A stretch of 64,000 bases of DNA from Pseudomonas sp. (GCF_030683065.1 NZ_JAUXMX010000033.1:221172-285171); one strand, 5' to 3'. Shown: positions 9,908 through 21,125, counted from the first letter of the stretch. Numbers and translations are program-made. The notes: a model not told the origin generated them from the sequence alone.

Positions 9908-10216
9908 TCAGCGGGCTGTAGCGCCCTGCTGGCGGTCGATCTGCTTTTCCTTGTGCTTGATGAGTTGGCGGTCGAGTTTGTCGGTAAGTAGGTCGATGGC
10001 TGCATACATGTCATCGTGCTCGGCATTGGCGACTACCTCGCCGCCAGCGATGTGCAGCGTAGCTTCGATTTTCTGCTTGAGCTTCTCGACCTCCATAGTG
10101 ACTTGCACGTTGGTGATCTTGTCGAAATGGCGCTCCAATCGACCAAGCTTTTCGTCGATATAGTCGCGTAGGGCGTCGGTCACATCCAGCTGATGTCCAC
10201 TGATGTTGACTTGCAT
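9908..10216 (-). CDS. hpf: Ribosome hibernation promoting factor HPF (short form)
   Basis: The 102-residue protein starts MQVNISGHQLDVTDALRDYI and has the beta-alpha-beta-beta-beta-alpha pattern of HPF/YfiA. It binds the 30S subunit in stationary phase to form inactive 100S ribosomes. It lacks the C-terminal dimerisation domain of long HPF. The open frame extends upstream, but the ATG at 10216 fits the family and is preceded by GGAGAAGC. It sits directly after rpoN, with 155 bases between, which may hold its own promoter. Confidence 0.94.
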   Translation of the reverse strand: MQVNISGHQLDVTDALRDYIDEKLGRLERHFDKITNVQVTMEVEKLKQKIEATLHIAGGEVVANAEHDDMYAAIDLLTDKLDRQLIKHKEKQIDRQQGATAR

Positions 10217-10371
10217 ACCGCTTCTCCTTGTTGCCGCGTATAAGAAGCAGGCTATCGGGCCTGCCACCGGAATACTTTGACGTGAAAGATACTGCTGAGA
10301 CTTGCCTGGCACCGTCGCTCTTCGGATTCAGGCTGTGCTGCTAGCGAGAGCACGATGCTGAATCGGCCAAC

Positions 10372-11880
10372 TTACATCAAGCGCTTGCGCTCACTGGACG
10401 GTGCTATACCAAGCGATTCACGGTACTTGGCGACTGTGCGGCGGGCTACTTGTATGCCTTGTGCTTCCAGTAAACCAGCGATCTTGCTGTCACTCAACGG
10501 CTTTTTTGCATTTTCCGCAGCGACCAGTTTTTTGATGATGGCGCGGATCGCCGTTGACGAGCATTCGCCGCCTTCGGAGGTGCTGACGTGGCTAGAGAAG
10601 AAATATTTCAGCTCATAAATGCCACGCGGCGTGTGCATGAATTTTTGCGTGGTGACCCGTGAAATAGTCGATTCATGCATGCCCACCGCTTCGGCGATGT
10701 CGTGTAGGACCAGTGGCTTCATCGCCTCGTCGCCGTAGTCGAGAAAGCCGCGCTGGTGCTCGACGATCTGGGTGGCGACCTTCATCAGAGTTTCGTTGCG
10801 ACTCTGCTGGCTCTTGATGAACCAGCGCGCTTCCTGCAGCTGGTTGCGCATAAACGTGTTGTCGGCGCTGGAGTCGGCGCGTTTGACGAAGCCGGCATAT
10901 TGCGCGTTGACCCGCAGGCGAGGCATGGCTTCCTGGTTTAGTTCCACCAGCCAGCGTTCGTTGTGCTTGCGCACGATGACATCGGGCACCACGTATTCTG
11001 GTTCGCTCGACTCGATCTGCGAGCCGGGGCGCGGGTTGAGGCTCTGGATCAGTTCGATGACCTGGCGCAGTTCGTCTTCCTTGAGTTTCATGCGGCGCAT
11101 CAGCTGGCCATAGTCACGGCCGCCAAGCAGGTCGAGGTAGTCGTGGGCAAGGCGCTGGGCTTCGGTCAGCCAGGGCGTCTTGGCAGGCAGCTGGCGCAGT
11201 TGCAGGAGCAGGCATTCGCGTAGATCACGGGCGGCAATGCCCGCCGGTTCGAACTGCTGGATGCGGTGCAGTACGGCTTCCACTTCGTCGAGTTCGATGT
11301 CCAGTTCCGGGTCGAACGCGTCGACGACTTCCTCGAGGCTTTCTTCCAGGTAGCCCTGATAGTTGATGCAGTCGATCAGGGTGACCCCTATCAACCGATC
11401 CTTGTCGGACATCGGAGCCAGATTGAGCTGCCAGAGCAGATGGCTTTGCAGGCTTTCGCCAGCCGAAGTGCGCGTGGTGAAATCCCACTCGTCATCGTCG
11501 TTGCTTGGCAGGCTGCTGGCGCTGGTCTGGTAGACATCTTCCCAGGCCGTGTCGACGGGCAGTTCGTTGGGGATGCGCTCGTTCCAGTCGCCTTCTTCCA
11601 GGTTATCCACGGTCTGTGGGGTTTCCTGGTGGCTAGTGTCTTGGTAGGCGTCTTCTTGCTGTGTAGCGGGCGCCGGGTTTTCGGCACCGTCAGCCAGGGG
11701 GTTCGAGTTGTCGAAGTCGTCACCGTCTTCTTCGCGCTCGAGCATCGGGTTTGACTCCAGGGCCTCTTGGATCTCTTGCTGCAGATCCAGGGTGGACAGT
11801 TGGAGTAGGCGAATAGCCTGTTGCAGCTGCGGGGTCATCGTCAGCTGCTGGCCCATTTTCAGGACTAGCGATGGTTTCAT
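10372..11880 (-). CDS. rpoN: RNA polymerase sigma-54 factor RpoN
   Basis: This 502-residue protein shows all three regions of sigma 54: the Gln/Leu-rich activator-binding region I ([20 protein letters not shown], residues 8-27), an acidic region II around residues 55-130, and the C-terminal DNA-binding region with the RpoN box [10 protein letters not shown] near residue 480. It directs enhancer-dependent transcription for nitrogen use, motility and other functions from -24/-12 promoters. Upstream lies lptB and downstream the nitrogen-PTS genes, whose products are linked to its regulon. The length is normal. Confidence 0.98.
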   Translation of the reverse strand: MKPSLVLKMGQQLTMTPQLQQAIRLLQLSTLDLQQEIQEALESNPMLEREEDGDDFDNSNPLADGAENPAPATQQEDAYQDTSHQETPQTVDNLEEGDWNERIPNELPVDTAWEDVYQTSASSLPSNDDDEWDFTTRTSAGESLQSHLLWQLNLAPMSDKDRLIGVTLIDCINYQGYLEESLEEVVDAFDPELDIELDEVEAVLHRIQQFEPAGIAARDLRECLLLQLRQLPAKTPWLTEAQRLAHDYLDLLGGRDYGQLMRRMKLKEDELRQVIELIQSLNPRPGSQIESSEPEYVVPDVIVRKHNERWLVELNQEAMPRLRVNAQYAGFVKRADSSADNTFMRNQLQEARWFIKSQQSRNETLMKVATQIVEHQRGFLDYGDEAMKPLVLHDIAEAVGMHESTISRVTTQKFMHTPRGIYELKYFFSSHVSTSEGGECSSTAIRAIIKKLVAAENAKKPLSDSKIAGLLEAQGIQVARRTVAKYRESLGIAPSSERKRLM

Positions 11881-12013
11881 TGCAGACCTTATTTGCTGGC
11901 GTCTGTGCGCAATCCACTACAGGGCGCCGCAGCGCCACTAGGAAGCAAATTATATGCCTGATCTGCAGTGGTTTGCCTAGCTCTGGCTGCTGTTCGGTTG
12001 AGAAAAACCGCTG

Positions 12014-12739
12014 TTACAGGCGGAACTCGTGCCCCAGGTAAACATCTTTGACCAGTTGGTTGGCCAGGATGGCGTCAGAATCGCCTTCGGCAATCAGTTG
12101 GCCGTCACTGACGATGTAAGCGGTTTCGCAAATGTCCAGGGTCTCGCGGACATTGTGGTCGGTGATCAGCACGCCAATGCCCTTGGCCTTGAGGTGGTGG
12201 ATGATCTGCTTGATGTCACCCACCGAGATTGGGTCAACCCCGGCGAAGGGTTCGTCGAGCAGGATAAATTTCGGTGCGGTTGCCAATGCCCGGGCAATTT
12301 CAACCCTGCGGCGTTCGCCACCGGACAAGCTCATGCCCAGGCTGTCGCGGATGTGGCTGATATGGAATTCCTGCAGCAGGCTTTCCAGTTCCTTGCGGCG
12401 GCTGGCGCGATCCAGTTCCTTGCGGGTCTCGAGGATGGCCATGATGTTGTCGGCTACGCTGAGCTTGCGGAAGATCGATGCTTCCTGCGGCAAGTAGCCG
12501 ATACCGGCGCGAGCGCGACCATGCATCGGCAGGTGGCTGACGTCGAGGTCGTCGATCAGGATACGGCCCTGATCAGCCTGTACCAGGCCGACGATCATGT
12601 AGAAGCAGGTGGTCTTGCCCGCTCCGTTAGGGCCGAGCAGGCCGACAATCTGCCCGCTGTCGATGCTCAGGCTGACGTCGCGCACGACTTGGCGACCTTT
12701 GTAGCTTTTGGCCAGATGCTGGGCTGTCAAAGTAGCCAT
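12014..12739 (-). CDS. lptB: LPS export ABC transporter ATP-binding protein LptB
   Basis: The 241-residue protein is the ATPase of the LptB2FG complex that powers LPS extraction from the inner membrane. Walker A is [12 protein letters not shown] (from about residue 37), the ABC signature [10 protein letters not shown], Walker [14 protein letters not shown] and the switch histidine is in VLITDHN. The lptFG genes are not in the window. Its start codon immediately follows the lptA stop with no gap, so the two are translationally linked. Confidence 0.97.
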   Translation of the reverse strand: MATLTAQHLAKSYKGRQVVRDVSLSIDSGQIVGLLGPNGAGKTTCFYMIVGLVQADQGRILIDDLDVSHLPMHGRARAGIGYLPQEASIFRKLSVADNIMAILETRKELDRASRRKELESLLQEFHISHIRDSLGMSLSGGERRRVEIARALATAPKFILLDEPFAGVDPISVGDIKQIIHHLKAKGIGVLITDHNVRETLDICETAYIVSDGQLIAEGDSDAILANQLVKDVYLGHEFRL

Positions 12740-13282
12740 TTACTGCGCCTGCTGTTCGGCGGGTGGGTTCTTCGGCTGAATCACCATGTCTATGCGTGGG
12801 CGTGGCGTGGTGATGTCGACGCCCGTGGCGCGGCCGGCATTGACGATCTGGCGCTGGGTGTCATAGACGATTTTCTCGCCCTCGAAGGTGTTGCCTTCCT
12901 GGACAACCTTGGCCTGGTCGATCAATACGATGCGTTCATTGGCAACGAAATACTGGATGGTCAGGCCGTAGGCCTTGACGATCTGCTTGTCTGCGGATGG
13001 CTTTTGCTCGTAGTAAGCGGGCTTGCCAACCGAGGTGAAGATTTCGATGTCGCCCTGGGCATTCTGGGTGATGGTCACGGTGTCGCCCGTGATCTTCAGG
13101 GTGCCTTGGGTGATGATTACGTCGCCGCGATAGACGGCGACGCCTTGCCGGTCATCGAGCTCGGCACTGTCGGCCTGGACGCGGATCGGCTGCTCACGGT
13201 CGGTGGGCAATGCCCAAGCGCTAGCGCTGCCGAGCGCGACGCTCAAGCTGAGCAAAAAGGGGAAGGTTTTAACGAACCTCAT
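12740..13282 (-). CDS. lptA: Periplasmic LPS-bridge protein LptA (LptH)
   Basis: This 180-residue OstA-like protein has an N-terminal signal peptide ending at about SASAWA (residues 19-24), then a beta-jellyroll with repeated DxxxYxGDV-type strands. It forms the periplasmic filament that passes LPS from LptC to LptD; in P. aeruginosa it is called LptH. The C-terminus is Pro/Gln-rich (PKNPPAEQQAQ). Its start overlaps the end of lptC by 14 bases and its stop abuts lptB, so lptC-lptA-lptB form one unit. Confidence 0.95.
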   Translation of the reverse strand: MRFVKTFPFLLSLSVALGSASAWALPTDREQPIRVQADSAELDDRQGVAVYRGDVIITQGTLKITGDTVTITQNAQGDIEIFTSVGKPAYYEQKPSADKQIVKAYGLTIQYFVANERIVLIDQAKVVQEGNTFEGEKIVYDTQRQIVNAGRATGVDITTPRPRIDMVIQPKNPPAEQQAQ

Positions 13283-13838
13283 GCTGGCCTCTTACGTTGG
13301 ACAGCAGGAGCATCCTGCCGTCATTCAAGTACGCTTTCATTCCTTGTGCCGTGGTCACTCCATTGGCCGCAACGATTCTAACGGCTTGCTCGGTCTGCGC
13401 ATATTCCTTATCCGGGAATACAGTCAGGCGGCTGGTAGTCAGGATGGTTGGGCGGCCCTTGGCATCGGTGCGTTCGACGCGGACGTTGTCGATCAATTCC
13501 ACTTCCTTGCCTTGTGGTGCCACTTCGGCGCGCTCGCTGTTTATTTTCCAGGGCAGTTCGGTGCCGCGATACAGGTGCAGGAACGGGTTGGTCAGCAGGC
13601 TGATGTCGCTGACCTTGATGTGTTCCAGTTTGTCGGACGTCATCTCGTAATGCAGCTTGCCGTCTAATTGGTATTGCACGGTAGTGGCATTGATTACGTA
13701 GAAGTCGATAGCGTTCTCGGCGCCGGACTGTGCCGGGCGCTCGGAGAAACTGTCAGGATTGATATTCCAGTAGCCGACGGCGGCGAGCAGTGCGGCTGCT
13801 ACAACATAAAGGATGGGGGTCAGGAGTTTTCGCAGCAT
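13269..13838 (-). CDS. lptC: LPS export protein LptC
   Basis: The 189-residue protein has one N-terminal membrane helix (LLTPILYVVAAALLAAVGYW, residues 5-24) and a periplasmic OstA-like jellyroll. It anchors to LptFG and receives LPS for LptA. It starts 8 bases after kdsC ends and overlaps lptA, so Kdo synthesis and LPS export are on one transcript. The length agrees with E. coli LptC (191 residues). Confidence 0.95.
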   Translation of the reverse strand: MLRKLLTPILYVVAAALLAAVGYWNINPDSFSERPAQSGAENAIDFYVINATTVQYQLDGKLHYEMTSDKLEHIKVSDISLLTNPFLHLYRGTELPWKINSERAEVAPQGKEVELIDNVRVERTDAKGRPTILTTSRLTVFPDKEYAQTEQAVRIVAANGVTTAQGMKAYLNDGRMLLLSNVRGQHEVR

Positions 13839-13846
13839 AGTGAGCT

Positions 13847-14386
13847 CTACAGGTAGGCGGCTTGGGCGGCATCGAGGCTGCCTTGGGCGCGCATGATCAG
13901 CTCGCAGAATTCGCGGGCGGCACCTTCGCCACCGCGGGCCTGGGTCACGCCATGGGCATGCTGGCGCACAAACGGATCTGCGCTGGCGACTGCCATGCCC
14001 AGGCCAATCCGGCGGATCACCGGTAGATCCGGCAGGTCGTCACCCAGGTAGGCGACCTGTTCGTAGCTCAGGCCGAGTTCGCCGAGCAGTTCGTCGAGTA
14101 CCACCAGCTTGTCTTCGCGGCCCTGATACAGGTGTTGGATGCCCAGATTTTTTGCACGGCGCTCGACCACCGGGGTGGTGCGTCCGCTGATAATTGCGGT
14201 GCGCACGCCTGAGGCGATCAGCATTTTTATGCCGTGGCCGTCGAGGGTGTTGAACGTCTTGAATTCGCTGCCATCGACCAGGAAATAGAGTTTGCCGTCG
14301 GTGAGTACGCCGTCGACATCGAAAATCGCCAGCTTGATTGCCTGCGCGCGTTGTAGCAGGTCAGGGCTCTTCATCTCAGGGGTCAT
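13847..14386 (-). CDS. kdsC: 3-deoxy-D-manno-octulosonate-8-phosphate phosphatase KdsC
   Basis: This 179-residue HAD-family phosphatase carries the nucleophile motif AIFDVDGVLTDG at about residues 20-31 and the metal-binding GDDLPDLPV near residue 115. It removes phosphate from Kdo-8-P to give Kdo for the LPS inner core. The ATG at 14386 shares its A with the kdsD stop codon (TGATG on the minus strand), indicating translational coupling; a GTG one codon earlier is possible but less likely. KdsD, which makes the first precursor, is immediately upstream. Confidence 0.96.
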   Translation of the reverse strand: MTPEMKSPDLLQRAQAIKLAIFDVDGVLTDGKLYFLVDGSEFKTFNTLDGHGIKMLIASGVRTAIISGRTTPVVERRAKNLGIQHLYQGREDKLVVLDELLGELGLSYEQVAYLGDDLPDLPVIRRIGLGMAVASADPFVRQHAHGVTQARGGEGAAREFCELIMRAQGSLDAAQAAYL

Positions 14387-15360
14387 CACATTACTCCGGC
14401 GCGTAACAGGTCGTGCATGTTCAGGGCGCCTACTGGGCGGTCGTCGCTGTCGACTACCACCAGGCCGCTGATTTTGTGGTCTTCCATGATCTTCAGTGCT
14501 TCGGCTGCGAGCATCTCTGCGCGGGCGGTCTTGCCATGCACGGTCATGACTTCCTCGATCTTGGACTGGCGTACATCAATGCCGCGATCCAGGGTGCGAC
14601 GCAGGTCGCCATCGGTAAAGATGCCCGCCAGGCGGCCGTCGGCTTCTGTGACTACGGTCATGCCCAGGCCTTTTTGGGTCATTTCCAGCAGGGCATCCCG
14701 CAGGGAAGTACCGCGCTGCACGCTCGGTAGATTGGCGCCGGCATGCATGACATTCTCAACTTTTAGCAGCAAACGTCGGCCAAGTGCGCCGCCGGGGTGG
14801 GAGAAAGCAAAATCTTCGGCGGTAAAACCTCGGGCTTCGAGCAGGGCAATAGCCAAGGCGTCGCCGAGTACCAGCGCTGCGGTAGTAGAGGAGGTCGGTG
14901 CCAGATTAAGTGGGCAGGCTTCCTGGGATACCCGTGCGTCCAGGTTGGCTTCAGCGGACTTGGCCAGTGGCGAGTCCGGGTTGCCGGTCATGCTGATCAG
15001 GGTGATGCCGAGGCGCTTGATCAGCGGCAGCAGAGTGATGATCTCCGCCGTCGAGCCCGAGTTGGACAGCGCCAGTACCACGTCGTCGCGCGTGATCATG
15101 CCCATGTCGCCATGGCTGGCTTCGGCCGGGTGGACGAAGAATGCCGTGGTGCCGGTGCTGGCCAGGGTGGCGGCAATCTTGTTACCGATATGCCCCGACT
15201 TGCCCATGCCGACCACCACGACGCGGCCCTTGCTAGCCAGGATCAGTTCACAAGCGCGCACGAAATTGCTGTCGATGCGTGGCAGCAGCTCTTCGATGGC
15301 CTCGAGTTCCAGGCGGATGGTGCGGCGTGCAGATTTGATCAGGTCGCTGGACTGGCTCAT
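14386..15360 (-). CDS. kdsD: Arabinose-5-phosphate isomerase KdsD
   Basis: The 324-residue enzyme converts ribulose-5-phosphate to arabinose-5-phosphate, the first committed step to Kdo. It has a SIS domain (GMGKSGHIGNKIAATLASTG at about residues 52-71 and ALSNSGSTAEI later) followed by two CBS domains in the C-terminal 130 residues (VMHAGANLPSV and VMTVHGKTAR begin them). It leads the minus-strand kdsD-kdsC-lptC-lptA-lptB unit and is divergent from mlaFEDCB. A TATAAT-like -10 for this strand lies at 15397-15402. Confidence 0.96.
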   Translation of the reverse strand: MSQSSDLIKSARRTIRLELEAIEELLPRIDSNFVRACELILASKGRVVVVGMGKSGHIGNKIAATLASTGTTAFFVHPAEASHGDMGMITRDDVVLALSNSGSTAEIITLLPLIKRLGITLISMTGNPDSPLAKSAEANLDARVSQEACPLNLAPTSSTTAALVLGDALAIALLEARGFTAEDFAFSHPGGALGRRLLLKVENVMHAGANLPSVQRGTSLRDALLEMTQKGLGMTVVTEADGRLAGIFTDGDLRRTLDRGIDVRQSKIEEVMTVHGKTARAEMLAAEALKIMEDHKISGLVVVDSDDRPVGALNMHDLLRAGVM

Positions 15361-15525
15361 GGCGTCTTATTTAGGCGTGTTCAATAAAAGAGAGCGATTA
15401 TAGCGGGAAAGATTCGCGCACTCACCTTTCAATCGTCCGAGGGCATGCGTTGAGGTTTTTTTGATGATTGGTTGTCGATACGTGTGCGGCATTAAGGTCA
15501 GTGTTCTGTAAGCAAATGTTCAGTC

Positions 15526-15555
15526 TTGGGCAGGGTAATTTGGCAATGCTATGAT
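15526..15555 (+). promoter_or_regulatory. Probable sigma-70 promoter of mlaFEDCB
   Basis: A TTGGGC -35 (15526-15531) and a TATGAT -10 (15550-15555) are separated by 18 bases, about 80 bases before the mlaF ATG. The -10 is followed at once by GCGCGGCC, a G+C-rich discriminator. The prediction is by pattern only. Confidence 0.55.
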
Positions 15556-15635
15556 GCGCGGCCATTTTCGGCCGGCCCGGTGTCTTCTTAGTGCTGGCGC
15601 ACGTCTGTCAGGGAGGCTGCATTCAAGGAGTCGAT

Positions 15636-16445
15636 ATGAGTGTCGAGCAACAATACGCGGTGGAGCTGAAAAACCTCAGTTTCAGGCGCGGCGATCGTGA
15701 CATTTTCAACGATATAGATATCCGCATCCCGCGCGGCAAGGTCACTGGCATCATGGGGCCTTCCGGCTGCGGCAAGACCACGCTGTTGCGCCTGATCGGT
15801 GCGCAGCTCAGGCCGAGCAAGGGGGAGGTGTGGGTCAATGGGCTGAATCTGCCGAGCCTCTCGCGCAGCGAGCTGTTCGATGTGCGCAAGCAAATGGGTG
15901 TGCTGTTTCAGAGCGGCGCGCTGTTCACCGATCTCGATGTGTTCGAGAACGTGGCCTTTCCGCTGCGCGTGCACACCCAACTACCTGAAGAAATGATTCG
16001 GGACATTGTCCTCATGAAACTGCAGGCAGTGGGCTTGCGTGGTGCGCTCGAGCTGATGCCGGACGAACTGTCCGGTGGCATGAAGCGCCGTGTGGCGCTG
16101 GCGCGTGCGATTGCCCTTGATCCGCAGATATTGATGTACGACGAACCTTTTGTTGGCCAGGACCCGATTGCCATGGGTGTTCTGGTGCGTCTGATTCGTT
16201 TGCTCAGCGATGCCTTGGGCATTACCAGTATCGTGGTGTCCCATGACTTGGCGGAAACTGCCAGCATTGCCGACTACATCTACCTGGTGGGGGATACCAA
16301 GGTACTTGGCCAGGGCACGCCGGACGAACTGATGAACTCGGATGACCCGCGCGTTCGTCAGTTCATGAAAGGTATTCCCGACGGCCCGGTACCGTTCCAT
16401 TTTCCGGCGGCAGATTACCGCGACGACTTATTGGGGGGGCGCTGA
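15636..16445 (+). CDS. mlaF: Phospholipid ABC transporter ATP-binding protein MlaF
   Basis: This 269-residue ATPase drives the MlaFEDB complex, which moves phospholipids between the inner membrane and the periplasmic carrier MlaC to keep outer-membrane asymmetry (Ttg2A in P. putida). Walker A is GPSGCGKTT (about residues 41-49), signature [10 protein letters not shown] and Walker [14 protein letters not shown]. The ATG at 15636 follows AAGGAG at ideal spacing; an upstream in-frame start lacks this. Its stop overlaps the mlaE start (TGATG). Confidence 0.96.
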   Translation: MSVEQQYAVELKNLSFRRGDRDIFNDIDIRIPRGKVTGIMGPSGCGKTTLLRLIGAQLRPSKGEVWVNGLNLPSLSRSELFDVRKQMGVLFQSGALFTDLDVFENVAFPLRVHTQLPEEMIRDIVLMKLQAVGLRGALELMPDELSGGMKRRVALARAIALDPQILMYDEPFVGQDPIAMGVLVRLIRLLSDALGITSIVVSHDLAETASIADYIYLVGDTKVLGQGTPDELMNSDDPRVRQFMKGIPDGPVPFHFPAADYRDDLLGGR

Positions 16446-17242
16446 TGCGCAAGACATCTACGCTCGAACGGGTTCGCCGGCTCGGGCGTGCTGGCATCGA
16501 TACAGTCGCAACGCTTGGTCGTGCGACGGTGTTCCTCCTGCGTGCACTGTTTGGTCGGGGAACTGCAGGCAACCCATTTCAGTTGTTGATAAGGCAGCTT
16601 TACTCGGTGGGCGTCATGTCCCTGGCGATCATCGTGGTCTCGGGGGTTTTTATCGGCATGGTCCTGTCGTTGCAGGGCTTCAATATCCTGTCTGACTACG
16701 GTTCGGAGCAGGCCGTTGGGCAGATGGTTGCCCTGACGCTGCTGCGTGAACTCGGCCCCGTGGTCACCGCCTTGTTGTTCGCAGGTCGAGCGGGCTCCGC
16801 GTTGACCGCGGAAATCGGCAACATGAAGTCCACCGAGCAATTGTCCAGTCTGGAGATGATCGGTGTTGACCCGCTCAAGTACATCATCGCGCCACGCCTG
16901 TGGGCCGGCTTTATCTCGATGCCGTTGCTCGCCGTGATCTTCAGTGTGGTGGGTATCTGGGGCGGTGCGATGGTTGCCGTTGACTGGCTCGGTGTATACG
17001 AAGGGTCGTTCTGGTCCAACATGCAGAACAGTGTTTCGTTTCGTGAAGACGTGCTCAACGGTGTGATCAAAAGCATCGTATTCGGCTTTGTCGTGACCTG
17101 GATCGCCGTTTTTCAGGGCTATGACTGTGAGCCAACCTCGGAAGGCATCAGTCGCGCCACCACAAAAACAGTGGTTTACGCCTCGCTCGCCGTGTTGGGC
17201 CTGGACTTTATTCTGACCGCTTTGATGTTTGGAGACTTCTGA
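16445..17242 (+). CDS. mlaE: Phospholipid transport permease MlaE
   Basis: The 265-residue integral membrane protein is the permease dimer subunit of the Mla system. It has the family's five or so hydrophobic helices and the conserved loop [20 protein letters not shown] near residue 100. A short basic N-terminal tail ([14 protein letters not shown]) precedes the first helix. It overlaps mlaF by one base and mlaD by one base, so the operon is tightly coupled. Confidence 0.96.
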   Translation: MRKTSTLERVRRLGRAGIDTVATLGRATVFLLRALFGRGTAGNPFQLLIRQLYSVGVMSLAIIVVSGVFIGMVLSLQGFNILSDYGSEQAVGQMVALTLLRELGPVVTALLFAGRAGSALTAEIGNMKSTEQLSSLEMIGVDPLKYIIAPRLWAGFISMPLLAVIFSVVGIWGGAMVAVDWLGVYEGSFWSNMQNSVSFREDVLNGVIKSIVFGFVVTWIAVFQGYDCEPTSEGISRATTKTVVYASLAVLGLDFILTALMFGDF

Positions 17243-17712
17243 TGCAAAACCGCACACTGGAGATTGGTGTCGGCCTGTTCCTCCTGGCCGGATTATTGGC
17301 TCTGCTGCTGCTGGCGTTGCGCGTCAGTGGTCTGACCGTAGGCAGCAGCACCGATACGTACAAGGTCTATGCACACTTTGAGAATATCGCGGGTCTAACC
17401 GTGCGGGCCAGGGTGACCATGGCTGGGGTAACTATCGGTAAAGTGACTGCGATCGATCTGGATCGCGACAGCTACACCGGCCGCGTCACCCTCGTGCTCG
17501 ATGACAGCGTGGACAACCTGCCCATCGACTCGACTGCCTCGATTCTCACTGCCGGCTTGCTCGGCGAGAAGTACATCGGCATCAGCGTTGGCGGCGACGA
17601 AGAGGTACTCACCGATGGCAGTATTATTTACGACACCCAGTCTTCGCTGGTGCTGGAAGATCTGATCGGTAAGTTCCTGCTCAATTCGGTCAACAAAGAC
17701 GACGCTAATTAA
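17242..17712 (+). CDS. mlaD: MCE-domain lipid-binding protein MlaD
   Basis: The 156-residue protein has one N-terminal membrane helix (GLFLLAGLLALLLLALRVSG) and an MCE domain, with VYAHFENIAGLTVRARVTMAGV as its opening strand region from about residue 43. Six copies form a ring over MlaE that channels phospholipids. Length is slightly shorter than E. coli MlaD (183 residues), mainly at the C-terminus. It is followed after 14 bases by mlaC. Confidence 0.95.
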   Translation: MQNRTLEIGVGLFLLAGLLALLLLALRVSGLTVGSSTDTYKVYAHFENIAGLTVRARVTMAGVTIGKVTAIDLDRDSYTGRVTLVLDDSVDNLPIDSTASILTAGLLGEKYIGISVGGDEEVLTDGSIIYDTQSSLVLEDLIGKFLLNSVNKDDAN

Positions 17713-17726
17713 CGAGGGTTCCCACT

Positions 17727-18359
17727 ATGCTTAAAACGCTGCGTAATAGCCTGTTTGCGCTGCTGGCGGCCTTGCCCCTGCTGGCTGTCGCTGCGCCGAG
17801 CGCCCATCAAGTGGTGCAGCAGACCACCACTACCCTGCTGGAAGACCTGAAGCTCAATAAAGACAAATACCGCAGCGATCCGGCGGCTTTTTATGCCTCG
17901 CTGAACGATATTCTTGGCCCAGTGGTGGATGTTGAGGGCATTTCCCGCGGGGTCATGACCGTGCGCTACTCGCGCCAGGCCACGCCTGAGCAGATGCAGC
18001 GATTCCAGGAGAACTTCAAGCGCAGCCTGATGCAGTTCTATGGCAATGCTCTGCTCGAATACAACAACCAGGATATTCGTGTGCTGCCTGCCACGGCCAA
18101 GCAAAATCCGCAGCGGGCTGCGGTGAACATGGAAATCAAGGACGGTAACGGCACCATCTACCCGTTGTCTTACACCATGGTTAGCCAGGGTGACAGTTGG
18201 AAGATGCGTAACCTGATCATCAACGGCATCAACGTCGGCAAGTTGTTCCGCGATCAGTTTGCCCAGTCCATGCAGAACAACCGCAATGACTTGGACAAGG
18301 TCATCGATACCTGGGCCGATACCGTGGCCAAGGCCCGTCAGGCCAAGGGTGAGTCGTGA
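17727..18359 (+). CDS. mlaC: Periplasmic phospholipid carrier MlaC
   Basis: This 210-residue protein starts with a signal peptide (LRNSLFALLAALPLLAVAAP) and then the MlaC/Ttg2D fold, for example DILGPVVDVEGISRGVM near residue 70. It binds phospholipid tails and shuttles them between MlaD in the inner membrane and the MlaA-porin complex in the outer membrane. An AACGAGG-type ribosome-binding site precedes the ATG. Its last bases overlap the mlaB start by 4. Confidence 0.95.
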   Translation: MLKTLRNSLFALLAALPLLAVAAPSAHQVVQQTTTTLLEDLKLNKDKYRSDPAAFYASLNDILGPVVDVEGISRGVMTVRYSRQATPEQMQRFQENFKRSLMQFYGNALLEYNNQDIRVLPATAKQNPQRAAVNMEIKDGNGTIYPLSYTMVSQGDSWKMRNLIINGINVGKLFRDQFAQSMQNNRNDLDKVIDTWADTVAKARQAKGES

Positions 18360-18664
18360 GTAGGGCCGCTATCACCGAGCAGTCGGCGGGGCTGTTTCAG
18401 CTCTCTGGTGTGCTCGATTTTCTCAGTGGTCCACTCTTGCGCAAGCAGGGCGGTCAACTGATTGCCGCCAGCCAGGCTGCTAGCTGCGTGATCGACTGTG
18501 CAGGGGTAGACAGGTCCAGCAGCGTAGGTCTGTCGCTGCTGCTGGCGTTTATGCGCGACGCTCAGGCTGCAGGTAAAAGCCTGGTGGTGCGCAGTATGCC
18601 CGCAGACATGCGCGAGATCGCCAGTGTCTCGGGGCTGCTGGACGTGCTGCCGCTGGAGCCGTAA
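18356..18664 (+). CDS. mlaB: STAS-domain protein MlaB
   Basis: The 102-residue STAS-domain protein is the cytoplasmic partner that stabilises and activates MlaF. The core SCVIDCAGVDRSSSVGLSLL (about residues 43-62) is the typical STAS loop. Translation starts at GTG, overlapping the mlaC stop in GTGA. A short hairpin (GGCCAA-TCG-TTGGCC, 18665-18679) follows the stop but has no T-run. It closes the mla operon. Confidence 0.9.
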   Translation: MSRAAITEQSAGLFQLSGVLDFLSGPLLRKQGGQLIAASQAASCVIDCAGVDRSSSVGLSLLLAFMRDAQAAGKSLVVRSMPADMREIASVSGLLDVLPLEP

Positions 18665-18695
18665 GGCCAATCGTTGGCCCCCTGTCGGTGCAGGG

Positions 18696-18725
18696 TTCGC
18701 AGGCGAGTGGCTTTTTTTGTATGAT
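18696..18725 (+). promoter_or_regulatory. Probable sigma-70 promoter of ibaG-murA
   Basis: TTCGCA (18696-18701) and TATGAT (18720-18725) are 18 bases apart. The TATGATGCGCGGCC block is identical to that at the mlaF promoter. The ibaG ATG is about 110 bases downstream, giving a long leader. Confidence 0.5.
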
Positions 18726-18839
18726 GCGCGGCCGCGAGTTTGTTGGCTTGTCGGGTTTGCTGCTGAGCTACTGCGGGCAAGCCCTTCAGCGCCCAAGACT
18801 CTGCTGTGGTTAATTAATCCGTTGATTGAGGTTGTGAGC

Positions 18840-19079
18840 ATGCAGGCCTTAGAAGTGAAAAGCCTCCTGGAGGCCGAACTGCCGAACACCCAGGTGGAAG
18901 TTGAAGGCGAAGGCTGTAACTTCCAGCTGAATCTGATTAGTGATGAGTTGGCCAGCCTGGGTCCGGTCAAACGCCAACAGCAGGTCTACGCTCACCTGAA
19001 CCCCTGGATTGCCGATGGCAGTATCCACGCGGTGAGTATGAAATTTTTCAGCCGTGCCGATTGGGCCGCGCGCTCCTAA
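18840..19079 (+). CDS. ibaG: BolA-family protein IbaG
   Basis: This 79-residue protein has the BolA fold (MQALEVKSLLEAELPNTQVE start; HAVSMKFFSRADW end). IbaG/YrbA proteins pair with monothiol glutaredoxins in iron-sulfur cluster handling and acid stress. It lies 12 bases before murA, the same linkage as in E. coli (yrbA-murA). The open frame extends upstream to 18624 but only this ATG gives the family start. Confidence 0.9.
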   Translation: MQALEVKSLLEAELPNTQVEVEGEGCNFQLNLISDELASLGPVKRQQQVYAHLNPWIADGSIHAVSMKFFSRADWAARS

Positions 19080-20357
<1,278 letters not shown>

Positions 20358-20435
20358 GTTGGTGCCGAACGCAGTGATGCCCAATAACCAGCTCGCAAGG
20401 GCTGGTCTGGTCCCGTTCCAAAGGAAATGTGTTGC

Positions 20436-21071
20436 ATGCTGACCATCGCGCTGTCCAAAGGCCGCATTCTTGATGACACCCTGCCGCTGCTCGCCGCGGC
20501 AGGCATTGTGCCCACCGAGAACCCGGATAAAAGCCGCAAGCTGATCATCCCTACCACTCAGGACGATGTGCGCCTGCTGATCGTGCGTGCTACCGATGTA
20601 CCGACCTATGTCGAGCATGGCGCGGCGGATCTGGGCGTCGCGGGCAAGGACGTACTGCTTGAGTACGGCGGCCAGGGCATCTATGAGCCGCTTGATCTGC
20701 GCATTGCGCTGTGCAAGTTGATGACCGCCGGGGCGGTTGGTGCACCCGAGCCGAAAGGCCGACTGCGCGTGGCCACCAAGTTCGTCAACGTGGCCAAGCG
20801 TTACTACGCCGAGCAGGGCCGTCAGGTCGATATCATCAAGCTCTACGGCTCCATGGAGTTGGCGCCGCTGGTGGGCCTGGCCGACAAGATCATCGATGTG
20901 GTCGATACCGGCAATACCCTGCGCGCCAACGGTCTGGAAGCCCAGGAACTGATCGCCCATATCAGCTCGCGGCTGATCGTCAACAAGGCTTCAATGAAGA
21001 TGCAGCACGCCCGTATTCAGGCGCTGATCGATACCCTGCGCGAAGCCGTAGAGGCACGACACCCCAGCTAA
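20436..21071 (+). CDS. hisG: ATP phosphoribosyltransferase HisG (short, HisZ-dependent form)
   Basis: This 211-residue enzyme makes phosphoribosyl-ATP, the first step of histidine synthesis. It is the short HisG form ([14 protein letters not shown] start, [12 protein letters not shown] phosphoribosyl-binding loop near residue 155) without the C-terminal regulatory domain, and this family needs a HisZ subunit, which is not in the window. The ATG at 20436 has AAGGA 10 bases upstream; the ATG at 20427 is too close to that site. A 6-bp hairpin (20387-20406) lies between murA and hisG. Confidence 0.96.
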   Translation: MLTIALSKGRILDDTLPLLAAAGIVPTENPDKSRKLIIPTTQDDVRLLIVRATDVPTYVEHGAADLGVAGKDVLLEYGGQGIYEPLDLRIALCKLMTAGAVGAPEPKGRLRVATKFVNVAKRYYAEQGRQVDIIKLYGSMELAPLVGLADKIIDVVDTGNTLRANGLEAQELIAHISSRLIVNKASMKMQHARIQALIDTLREAVEARHPS

Positions 21072-21125
21072 TACCTTCAGCGCGGCAATACGCCGCGTCC
21101 GCCTATCCGTGTCATAGCCAATTAT

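Noticed and set aside
12029..13381. A 450-codon plus-strand frame across lptB and lptA
   Set aside because: It is complementary to LptB and LptA, which have complete motifs and conserved gene order; the plus-strand product has no recognisable domain.
20436..21071. HisG as a truncated gene
   Set aside because: At 211 residues it lacks the C-terminal regulatory domain of long HisG, but this is the complete short form that works with HisZ.
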